Below, one piece after another: positions 7,626 through 13,002 of a stretch of DNA of 13,002 bases. Origin of the DNA: JACKBJ01 sp964549495 (GTDB lineage Bacteria; Chloroflexota; Anaerolineae; Epilineales; Epilineaceae); assembly GCA_964549495.1 (NCBI GenBank), contig CAZJWJ010000123.1, forward strand, positions 1 to 13,002, in the 5' to 3' direction. The notes below the pieces were generated by a model, which was not told the DNA's origin, did no database searches, and saw nothing but the letters and a program-made list of their open reading frames with translations. The first letter of the stretch is position 1, and each line of letters begins with the position of its first letter. The translations under genes were made by a program, and so were the position numbers.

Positions 7626-9055
7626 CTGCGGATCCGGCCGATGACGATACCAAGGCCCATGAGTACCAGGGCCACCAAGAGCTCGATGGCCAAGTTCTGG
7701 AAGAAGTAGGTCATGACCTGACCTTGATCAGCGTCTAACCGATCTCGCAATTCGTCGAGCAGGCGCTGAAGCTCGGCCAAGGCACTCGGTATCGTCCCCC
7801 AACCCGCGTTGTTGTCTCCCAGCAGTGCCAGGGCTTGGTCCAAGGCGTCCTCGGCCCGAGCCATGCGTTCGGCGAGTTCATCGACGTTGCACGGTTCGTT
7901 CGCTAGCAGGTCATCGATCTCCTGAAGCTGCTCCCCCAGCGCGTCCAGCTGCCGCCGAATCCGCAGCACGATGGCCAAGTCCGCGGTGGACAGGGAGACC
8001 TCCGCCGAGGTGGCATCCGCCAGGAGCCCTTTGGTCTCCGTCAAAGCCGCATCGAGGCGCGCGAGTTCGGATCGAGTCTCGGCAAAGGACTGATTGCGGA
8101 ACAAGGTCCCCATCCGGCAGGGAAAGGGCTGTATGGCGGGTGGTACAGCCGTGGCAGTCGGGATCGGCGTAGGTTCAGCGATGTCCGACGTCGTCGGTGG
8201 AGGCTCGACCGTCGATTGCTCGATCTCCGTGGCGTCGGGCGTTATCGGCGCAGCTGCCTCGGTGGGCGATGGTTCGGTGCTAGGAGACGGAGTCGAGGTC
8301 GGTGTTCGGGTGGCCGTCGGACTTGGTGTCTCTGGGGCTTCGACCGTCGTCGTGCTCGGCTCGACGAAGTCTGTATCCTGGCCGGCCGTCGTCACGCAGG
8401 ACCAGTTGCTGAAGGCCGAGCTGCCTTCGGCGTTCATCGCGTAGACCGCAAAGCAAGCGTAATGTGCCGACGGCAGCCCATCGATCGTGGCGCGCGTGAT
8501 ACCAGCAGTCACCCTGCGCAGGGTCGTGCCCTCGTAGTACAGGCCGAAGCCCGACTCGTTGTTGGAGCGGTCGGACCAAACCAGCTCGACCCGACCGTCG
8601 GCGAGGGCCGTCGCCACCAGATCCGCCGGTGGCGCGGGCGCGCTGAGTTCAGGGCCAGGATAGCCAGTGCCGCAACCGAAACTGCCCTCCCGGACTTCGG
8701 CCACGGCCGCATCACCATCCGGTCCATCGTGGAGCACGAGGCGATACTCGTTGCTGCCCTCGGGCAGCAGGGCCACCGACGGCCAGCTGTTCACGGCGTA
8801 GGGCCCGCCGCCCACAGCATCGCTACGGAACCAGATTCCGTTCAGGTGGACCTCGATGAAGACCGGTGGTCGAGGCGCCTCGACACGCGCCGTCAAGCTG
8901 TCGCAGGCCGCATACGTGATCGTGATCGAGGGCCTGGCGCTGGACTGACCGGCTGGCCCTGCCGCCAGCGGTTCGAATCCGATCATGAAGATGACGAGTA
9001 CCAGCGCGAACCATGGCACGAACGAGCGCACCGAAGCATTCCCCGACTCTTCCAT
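7622..9055 (-). CDS. Fn3-like, stalked, coiled-coil protein with C-terminal membrane anchor
   Basis: This 477-residue protein is predicted to be exported and held in the membrane. Residues 13-32 form a signal sequence (FALVLVIFMIGF). Residues about 40-130 are a beta-rich region with cysteines at 51 and 128. Residues about 142-224 read as a fibronectin type III-like domain, with LVATALADGRVELVWSDRS, ESGFGLYYEG and a closing SAFSNWSC. Residues about 233-313 are a Thr/Pro/Ser stalk. Residues about 325-445 are rich in Leu, Glu, Arg and Ala in heptad-like spacing and probably form a helical bundle or coiled coil. A hydrophobic helix at about 456-472 is followed by a short basic tail, giving an outside-facing, C-terminally anchored topology. 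The start at 9055 was preferred over one 17 codons upstream because GGAGG lies four bases before it and it places the signal peptide at the N terminus. It is the only minus-strand gene seen. Function is unknown. Confidence 0.87.
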   Translation of the reverse strand: MEESGNASVRSFVPWFALVLVIFMIGFEPLAAGPAGQSSARPSITITYAACDSLTARVEAPRPPVFIEVHLNGIWFRSDAVGGGPYAVNSWPSVALLPEGSNEYRLVLHDGPDGDAAVAEVREGSFGCGTGYPGPELSAPAPPADLVATALADGRVELVWSDRSNNESGFGLYYEGTTLRRVTAGITRATIDGLPSAHYACFAVYAMNAEGSSAFSNWSCVTTAGQDTDFVEPSTTTVEAPETPSPTATRTPTSTPSPSTEPSPTEAAAPITPDATEIEQSTVEPPPTTSDIAEPTPIPTATAVPPAIQPFPCRMGTLFRNQSFAETRSELARLDAALTETKGLLADATSAEVSLSTADLAIVLRIRRQLDALGEQLQEIDDLLANEPCNVDELAERMARAEDALDQALALLGDNNAGWGTIPSALAELQRLLDELRDRLDADQGQVMTYFFQNLAIELLVALVLMGLGIVIGRIRS

Positions 9056-9086
9056 ACCCCCTCCAGGACATCGATGTAGCGCGCGA

Positions 9087-9116
9087 AGTGTATGCGATGG
9101 TACCACAGCTCTGCAA
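9087..9116 (-). promoter_or_regulatory. Probable promoter of the minus-strand Fn3-like gene
   Basis: Read on the minus strand, TTGCAG (9116-9111) is followed after 18 bp by TACACT (9092-9087). The -10 hexamer is identical to the one proposed upstream of 4025. A transcript starting near 9080 would have a leader of about 25 nt containing the GGAGG ribosome site at 9064-9060. Confidence 0.45.
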
Positions 9117-9196
9117 TATCGGAAGCCGGCGTTTCGATGCCGGATCGCTCGACCCTCGAACGAACTTGTAGGGCATTTCTAGGCGATTTTGCGAAC

Positions 9197-9269
9197 CGGG
9201 CTCGAGTTGCGGCGTAGAATCCCGCACAAGCATCCGAAATGGCAACACGGGCCTTCGTGCTCGAGCCCG
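9197..9269. repeat. 10-bp inverted repeat around the 9296 promoter
   Basis: CGGGCTCGAG at 9197-9206 and its exact reverse complement CTCGAGCCCG at 9260-9269 are separated by 53 bp. The arms bracket the proposed -10 box and transcription start for the gene at 9296. They could pair in single-stranded DNA or serve as two binding sites for a dimeric regulator. Each arm contains the self-complementary CTCGAG, which raises the chance of coincidence. Confidence 0.4.
9215..9220 (+). promoter_or_regulatory. Possible -10 element for the 9296-11372 operon
   Basis: TAGAAT at 9215-9220 matches the -10 consensus at five of six bases. The best -35 candidate, TTGCGA at 9189-9194, lies 20 bp upstream, which is too far for an ordinary sigma70 promoter, so an activator or an alternative -35 would be needed. 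The predicted leader to the ATG at 9296 is about 70 nt. Confidence 0.3.
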
Positions 9270-9295
9270 TCGCCATCGGCCCAGGAGGGTAGTCG

Positions 9296-9724
9296 ATGAA
9301 GGTCTGGTCTCGCCACATGTTCTTCGCACTGATCGCTGTATCGATCGGTGTCTGGATGGCCGCATCGCCGGCCGAAGCATGGCAACCGGCCAAGGCCAGG
9401 AAGGTCCACTCGATCGTGCCACGGACGCCGGTTCCCGTGACGCCGCGAGCCACGCAGTCCGCCGCCACGGCCACCGCCACGCTGTCACTCGGCACGGGCT
9501 ACCCGCAGGCCTGTCCGGGGCTGGAAGACAAGGGCGTGCCGCAGTCGCACATCGCGGCGGCGCTCGAGGACCCGTCGCGGGTGGCGCATTGGAACGAGCC
9601 GGCCGATGCCAACAAGCCGGTCTCTCCCTACAACCCGCGGCGTCGGCGGCTGGCGGTCCAGACGGACAGCAAGCCCTACCACAGCCTCTTCAACGGCCTG
9701 GTCTTCAAGACCGGCTGCCCCTGA
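9296..9724 (+). CDS. Small secreted protein carrying the Cys-bounded domain
   Basis: This 142-residue protein has a clear signal peptide at residues 1-28 (hydrophobic core MFFALIAVSIGVWMAA, likely cut after AEA). A short Pro/Thr/Ala linker runs to about residue 68. Residues 73-142 form the mature domain, with only two cysteines (73 and 141), one at each end, which suggests a closing disulfide. This domain aligns with residues 300-368 of the protein at 4025-5131. Shared positions include VP, DP, W, N, a central Tyr-His pair and FNGL followed by FK.GC. The ATG has a strong AGGAGGG site seven to thirteen bases upstream. The VWA gene follows after 28 bp, so the two are probably one operon. It probably acts outside the membrane. 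I know of no named family for the domain. Confidence 0.85.
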   Translation: MKVWSRHMFFALIAVSIGVWMAASPAEAWQPAKARKVHSIVPRTPVPVTPRATQSAATATATLSLGTGYPQACPGLEDKGVPQSHIAAALEDPSRVAHWNEPADANKPVSPYNPRRRRLAVQTDSKPYHSLFNGLVFKTGCP

Positions 9725-9752
9725 AGCCTCGATCGAGACAAGGAGCGCGTTC

Positions 9753-11372
9753 ATGACGGAAATGCACCGCAGCCGATGGATCGGCGCGGCGCTGGCCGGA
9801 GCCTTGCTCCTGGCCGGCGCCCAGCCGGCTCGGGTCGTTGCCGAGCCCGCCGAGGACGAGTCGATCTGCCAGGTAACCGGGGACAAGGTTGCCGCTCCGC
9901 AAGAGATCCGGATGGATGAGTCGGCGCGCGTGACGCTCAGCATCCGCTTCGACTGTCCGGAGCGGGCGCCGGCCGATGCCGACATCGTGCTGGTGATGGA
10001 CCGCTCGGACTCGATGCGCGGTGAGCCCTTGCAGGCCTCCATCGCAGCGGCGCGGACCTTCGTCGGCCAGCTCGACCCCGATCGTCATCGCGCGGCCTTG
10101 GTGTCCTTCGCGACGGATGTGACGATCGACGCCGAGCCGACCCACGATCTATCGCTGCTCCACCGGGCCATCGGCTGGCTGGAGGCGGAGGGCCGAACCA
10201 ATATCGCCGGCGGGCTGCGCGGAGCCGAGGAGGTACTGCGCCTGCGTGCACGACCGGACGCCGCCCGCTACGTACTCCTCCTCACCGACGGCGTGGATAC
10301 CATCGGCAGCGACCCGATTCCGGTGGCCGAGCAGATCCGCGCCTCGGGCACGACGGTCTTCGCCATCGGGCTTGGTGGCGTCGACCCGACGGTCCTGCAG
10401 GCGATCGCGGGCAGCCCTGATCGGAGCTACGTGGCGCCATCGCCGGCGGATCTGGCCGACATCTACGCGGTCATCCTGGAGGCGGTGACGCGAAGCCGGG
10501 CCGGGCAGCTGGTGATCGAAGACGAGATGGGGCCCGACGTGCGGCTCCGGGCTGGATCGGCACAGCCCGCACCGAGCGAGTCCGAGGCGGCGCGCTTGGT
10601 CTGGCAACGCGCGGAACTGCCCGCCGAGACCCTACAGCTGAGCTACAGCGTCGAGCCGCGGAGGACGGGGCTCTTGCCGGCCAATCGGCTGGCGGTGGCG
10701 AGTTACGTGGATGCGGATGGAAGCGCCCGCAGCTTCGTGTTCCCGGTGCCTCACATCCGGGTCATCGCCCCGACGCCGACACCCAGCCCAGCACTGGTCT
10801 ACCTGCCGATGCTGCCGCTGGAACGCTGCCAAGCCAAGGCCCGGCCGCTCGATGTGGCCTTGGTCATCGACACCTCCGGCAGCATGTCGGGTCCGAAAAT
10901 CCAGGCGGCACGACAGGCTGCGCGAGCCTTCGTCCACGAGTTGCGCCTACCCTTCGATCGGGCCGCGCTCATCTCCTTCGGCGACTGGGCAAGGCTGCGG
11001 GTCCCCCTTACCGGTGAACGCTCACGACTCGAAGCGGGTATCGATGGCCTGCATTCCGGAGGAGGAACGCCGATGGGTGCGGCGCTTGGCGTGGCGCGAG
11101 CCGAACTCTTCGGGACGCAGCGCGACACGGGCCGCATGCCCGTGGTCCTGCTGCTCTCGGACGGCATGCCGCGCGACGAGAGCCTTGCGCTGCGCGAGGC
11201 CGAAGGCTTGCGGCAGGCTGGCGCGACGGTCTTCTCGATCGGATTGGGCATGGATGTCAACGCCGACTTCATGCGCCGGATGGCCAGCCCCGGTCATTAC
11301 CACTTCGCGCCGACGCCGGAGGACCTTGCCCGGGTCTTCGAGGAGATCGCGACGGTCGTGGTGTGCTGGTAG
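9753..11372 (+). CDS. Secreted protein with two von Willebrand factor A domains
   Basis: This 539-residue exported protein starts with a signal peptide (core ALAGALLLAGA, cut near residue 30). The first VWA domain (about 78-250) has a complete MIDAS pattern: Asp83-Arg-Ser85-Asp-Ser87, then a Thr in GRTNIAGG and an Asp in LLTDGVD. A beta-rich region (about 255-340) follows. A short Thr/Pro linker and a VYLPML segment (349-354) lead to the second VWA domain (about 368-539), with Asp373-Thr-Ser375-Gly-Ser377, Thr in GGGTPMG and Asp in LLSDGMP. Both should bind a divalent metal and mediate adhesion or protein-protein contacts. The ATG at 9753 has AAGGAG at 9740-9745; an in-frame extension back to 9606 overlaps the preceding gene and lacks this support. 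The protein ends with the second VWA domain and has no C-terminal anchor, so it is probably free or held by partners. Confidence 0.9.
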   Translation: MTEMHRSRWIGAALAGALLLAGAQPARVVAEPAEDESICQVTGDKVAAPQEIRMDESARVTLSIRFDCPERAPADADIVLVMDRSDSMRGEPLQASIAAARTFVGQLDPDRHRAALVSFATDVTIDAEPTHDLSLLHRAIGWLEAEGRTNIAGGLRGAEEVLRLRARPDAARYVLLLTDGVDTIGSDPIPVAEQIRASGTTVFAIGLGGVDPTVLQAIAGSPDRSYVAPSPADLADIYAVILEAVTRSRAGQLVIEDEMGPDVRLRAGSAQPAPSESEAARLVWQRAELPAETLQLSYSVEPRRTGLLPANRLAVASYVDADGSARSFVFPVPHIRVIAPTPTPSPALVYLPMLPLERCQAKARPLDVALVIDTSGSMSGPKIQAARQAARAFVHELRLPFDRAALISFGDWARLRVPLTGERSRLEAGIDGLHSGGGTPMGAALGVARAELFGTQRDTGRMPVVLLLSDGMPRDESLALREAEGLRQAGATVFSIGLGMDVNADFMRRMASPGHYHFAPTPEDLARVFEEIATVVVCW

Positions 11373-11380
11373 TCGAGCCA

Positions 11381-11422
11381 CGGTCGACCAGGTGCGGGGC
11401 GATGTCCGCGCCTGGTCGATCG
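11381..11422 (+). terminator. Strong 17-bp hairpin between the VWA gene and the CRISPR genes
   Basis: Bases 11381-11397 pair with 11406-11422 across an 8-base loop. Only two of the 17 pairs are G-U wobbles and the rest are Watson-Crick, many of them G-C. It starts eight bases after the stop codon of the VWA gene. No T-tract follows, so it is either a terminator of the T-less kind used in GC-rich genomes or an mRNA-stabilising or processing structure. Its position makes it the natural boundary between the secreted-protein operon and the CRISPR-associated genes. Confidence 0.7.
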
Positions 11423-11483
11423 CTCGGGTCTCGGCTATCGTGCACGCACGAATTTCGCGAAGGCGCTATGATCGGAGCGGCGC

Positions 11484-11873
11484 ATGATCCTGCTCAACTT
11501 CTCGCACCCTCTGACGGATGCTCAGATCGACAAGGCCGAGTCCATGCTCGGACAAGCGATCGAGCGGGTCCTGGAGGTCCCGGTTCAGCTAGAGGCGAGC
11601 GCGCAGTTCGAACCCCAGATTCGACGGGTCATCGAGGAGACCCTCGCCCGGTTGGACGAAGGCCTGCTGGCCTCTGTCATATGCTGTCTGCCCGGGCATA
11701 GCGAAGCCTGTGCGGTCCTGTTGGCAGAGTGGCATGGCCGCTTCGGCGCCTTTCCGAGTGTTCTACGACGTTGCCCGGTCGAGAACAGCACCCCAACCCG
11801 TTTCGAGGTAGCCGAGATCATCAACCTCCAATCGGTTCGGGATCGCTCGCGCCCCTTGCGCTGGACCGAATGA
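11484..11873 (+). CDS. csx15: CRISPR-associated protein Csx15
   Basis: This encodes a 129-residue cytoplasmic protein. The N-terminal strand MILLNFSHPLT, the mid-region VPVQLEASAQFEPQIRRVI, the LLAEWHGRFGAFPSVLR segment and the closing FEVAEIINLQSVR are the pattern I recognise as Csx15, an alpha/beta accessory protein of type III CRISPR loci. Csx15 has been proposed to act in cyclic-oligoadenylate signalling as a ring nuclease; that role comes from published family work as I remember it, not from residues I can verify here. The ATG has GGAG six bases upstream. A TATGAT at 11467-11472 resembles a -10 box but would leave almost no leader, so promoter placement is uncertain. The stop overlaps the cas6 start (ATGATG at 11870-11875), implying coupled translation. 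It suggests that the neighbouring locus is type III, although no cas10 is in the window. Confidence 0.8.
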   Translation: MILLNFSHPLTDAQIDKAESMLGQAIERVLEVPVQLEASAQFEPQIRRVIEETLARLDEGLLASVICCLPGHSEACAVLLAEWHGRFGAFPSVLRRCPVENSTPTRFEVAEIINLQSVRDRSRPLRWTE

Positions 11874-12673
11874 TGCCAACGGTCTATGTGGTCGAAGTGC
11901 CCAAGATCCCGGTTGGCACGCGCCTCCACGGCCACCATCTCAAGGGCCTGTTCTATCGCCTGATCAAGCCTGGCGCACCCGACGCGCACGACCGTTCCCC
12001 GAAGGGCTTTTCGACCGCGGTCCTGCCACCGCCGAATCGTCGCACGCATCCGTCCCTGCGCCTCCGCTTCGCGATCACCGACCCGGAGATCGAGGAGGCA
12101 TTCCTGGACATGATGCGTGGTTCCTATCCGGCCCCTTCACTGACCCTTGCCGGCTACGATTTCGAGGTTTCCGAGATGCGCCTCGAGCCCGTGCCGCATC
12201 ATGCCCAGCTGACTACGCTACTCGAGTCGGCCAAGCCACATCAAGACATCCGCCTGGCCTTCCAGACACCGACCGCGTTTCGCGAGCAGCTACCACCGGA
12301 GGCCCTGGCATTGTCGAGATCCGACCGAGCGGTGCTCTGGCCCGAGCCGCGGCGCATGTTCGGTAGCTTCCTCTCTGCATGGCGAGCCGTGCCGGATTCT
12401 CCCCCCTTGCTACCAGCCCTCGACCGGTTGATCCAATGTGGCATCGCCGTGTCTCAGCACGATCTCCGATCGGTCGGAGCCGCGCACTCTAAACGCGGCG
12501 GACGCCAGGGCAACCGTACGCGCGGATTCATGGGCTGGTGCGAATACACGCTGATGACCCGCTCGGAAGAGCTCCAGCGCCAAGTCAACACCCTGGCCGA
12601 CTTTGCAACCTTCTGCGGTTCCGGTGTATACCGTACGGAGGGAATGGGCCACGTCGAACGAGTCCATCGATAG
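11870..12673 (+). CDS. cas6: CRISPR-associated endoribonuclease Cas6
   Basis: This 267-residue protein cleaves the CRISPR precursor transcript within each repeat to release crRNAs with an 8-nt 5' handle. Recognition rests on a Cas6-like N-terminal region with a His-rich HGHHLKGLFYRLI segment at residues 20-32 (His20, 22 and 23 are candidates for catalysis), the AFQTPTAFR motif near 130-138, a GFMGWCEYTL strand, and the glycine-rich C-terminal signature GSGVYRTEGMGHV at about 250-262. The length is normal for the family. Two in-frame ATGs are present at 11870 and 11873; the first overlaps the csx15 stop as ATGA. The frame is open further back to 11729, but that part lies inside csx15. The array candidate begins about 290 bp downstream on the same strand, as expected for its substrate. 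Confidence 0.9.
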   Translation: MMPTVYVVEVPKIPVGTRLHGHHLKGLFYRLIKPGAPDAHDRSPKGFSTAVLPPPNRRTHPSLRLRFAITDPEIEEAFLDMMRGSYPAPSLTLAGYDFEVSEMRLEPVPHHAQLTTLLESAKPHQDIRLAFQTPTAFREQLPPEALALSRSDRAVLWPEPRRMFGSFLSAWRAVPDSPPLLPALDRLIQCGIAVSQHDLRSVGAAHSKRGGRQGNRTRGFMGWCEYTLMTRSEELQRQVNTLADFATFCGSGVYRTEGMGHVERVHR

Positions 12674-12965
12674 GCCCCCTCGCGAGTCGATGGAACCGAC
12701 GAATCATGACGGAATGTTCACAGCGCTCCGAACGCAAAAATCGTGTCTCCACCGGTCACCGCCTCGAATCGTGCTAAAATTGCCATCAATCCGCGAAGAG
12801 CCGCACCGGCAGCGGGTTTCCGCTCTCGACGATCGTCGGGGCCGCAATTCCAGGATATGGAGGCCAATATGCCTCGAACTACGGAAGCGGTCAGGGTTGG
12901 CACGGTAAACGTCAGGGAGCGCCCGGCAAGGGAGTCAGCCGCGTCAGACAAGTAGACAATTTGCT
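12674..12965 (+). promoter_or_regulatory. Putative CRISPR leader region
   Basis: These 292 bases between cas6 and the first repeat candidate hold no convincing long gene. They are less uniformly GC-rich than the coding DNA around them. An extended -10 element, TGCTAAAAT at 12772-12780, could start transcription toward the array, although no good -35 is seen at the right distance. A short direct repeat, GTCAGGG, occurs twice near 12890-12920. Position next to cas6 and just before the repeat is the main support for calling it a leader. Confidence 0.5.
12869..12955 (+). CDS. Possible 28-residue ORF inside the leader
   Basis: An ATG at 12869 follows a perfect GGAGG at 12859-12863 with five-base spacing and opens a 28-codon frame ending in TAG at 12953. 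The peptide is basic and Ser/Arg-rich, and its VRVGTVNVRERPAR stretch faintly recalls the first strand of a bacterial SH3 domain, which may be chance. It ends ten bases before the repeat. It may be a leader peptide, the remnant of a gene displaced by the array, or no gene at all. The ribosome site is the only strong evidence. Confidence 0.25.
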   Translation: MPRTTEAVRVGTVNVRERPARESAASDK

Positions 12966-13002
12966 GTCCCAAGATCACCGACGCCCCAAGTGGGATGGAA
13001 AC
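12966..13002 (+). CRISPR. First repeat of a CRISPR array (candidate, array continues beyond the window)
   Basis: The last 37 bases have the form of a CRISPR repeat read in the crRNA direction. They start with GTCCCA, contain the short dyad TCCCA (12967-12971) and TGGGA (12991-12995), and end in GGGATGGAAAC. The final eight bases, ATGGAAAC, match the type of 5' handle left by Cas6 in type I and III systems. Only one copy lies in the window, so repetition itself cannot be seen. The csx15-cas6 pair immediately upstream makes the call likely. Confidence 0.65.

Noticed and set aside
9056..9106. Seventeen-codon extension of the minus-strand Fn3-like protein
   Set aside because: It would bury the signal peptide and ignore the GGAGG site that fits the start at 9055; the proposed -10 box also lies within it.
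11729..11869. Upstream extension of cas6
   Set aside because: It overlaps csx15 in another frame; the ATG at 11870 overlaps the csx15 stop and gives the normal Cas6 N terminus.
12718..12978. Minus-strand 86-codon frame across the leader
   Set aside because: It runs through the repeat candidate, has no supporting ribosome site that I could see, and no recognisable domain.
1..13002. tRNA, rRNA, insertion sequences or integrase attachment sites
   Set aside because: No cloverleaf, rRNA-like stretch, transposase motif or terminal inverted repeats of an insertion sequence were recognised by eye.

Overview
The window is GC-rich, densely coded bacterial DNA, most likely from a member of the Chloroflexota. 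The reasons are the long Thr/Pro/Ala linkers in almost every exported protein, the internal 'YLP' segments next to such linkers, and a Csx15-Cas6 pair of a kind I associate with that phylum. The assignment is an inference from sequence style, not a database result.

Region 1 (about 1-3818) is a three-gene, plus-strand, translationally coupled operon. It holds a 73-residue helical protein of unknown function, a McrC-like protein (DUF2357-type region plus a C-terminal PD-(D/E)XK nuclease) and a McrB-like AAA+ motor NTPase with an N-terminal region I do not recognise. This looks like a McrBC-family, motor-driven restriction system. The nuclease gene precedes the motor gene, the reverse of E. coli mcrB-mcrC.

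Region 2 (about 3819-11372) encodes exported or membrane-anchored proteins in two parallel operons separated by a minus-strand gene. Each plus-strand operon starts with a protein ending in the same unrecognised domain of about 70 residues, bounded by two cysteines (4025-5131 and 9296-9724). Each continues with a large secreted protein: one with a choice-of-anchor-J-like domain and a formylglycine-generating-enzyme fold (5142-7625), the other with two VWA domains (9753-11372). Between them, on the minus strand, is an Fn3-like, coiled-coil, C-terminally membrane-anchored protein (7622-9055). Its stop codon overlaps the stop of the 5142-7625 gene. This repeated layout is the least explained part of the window. 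It suggests an envelope or extracellular module and is not a family I can name.

Region 3 (about 11381-13002) is the edge of a CRISPR-Cas locus. A strong 17-bp hairpin separates it from the VWA gene. It holds csx15 (a type III accessory family), cas6 (the crRNA-processing endoribonuclease), a leader-like stretch of about 290 bp, and what appears to be the first 37-bp repeat, which ends exactly at the window edge with an ATGGAAAC handle. No interference or adaptation gene is inside the window, so the rest of the locus must lie beyond position 13002 or elsewhere.

Two nuclease-based defence modules therefore flank a cluster of secreted proteins. Whether the middle cluster has any role in defence cannot be decided from this sequence.
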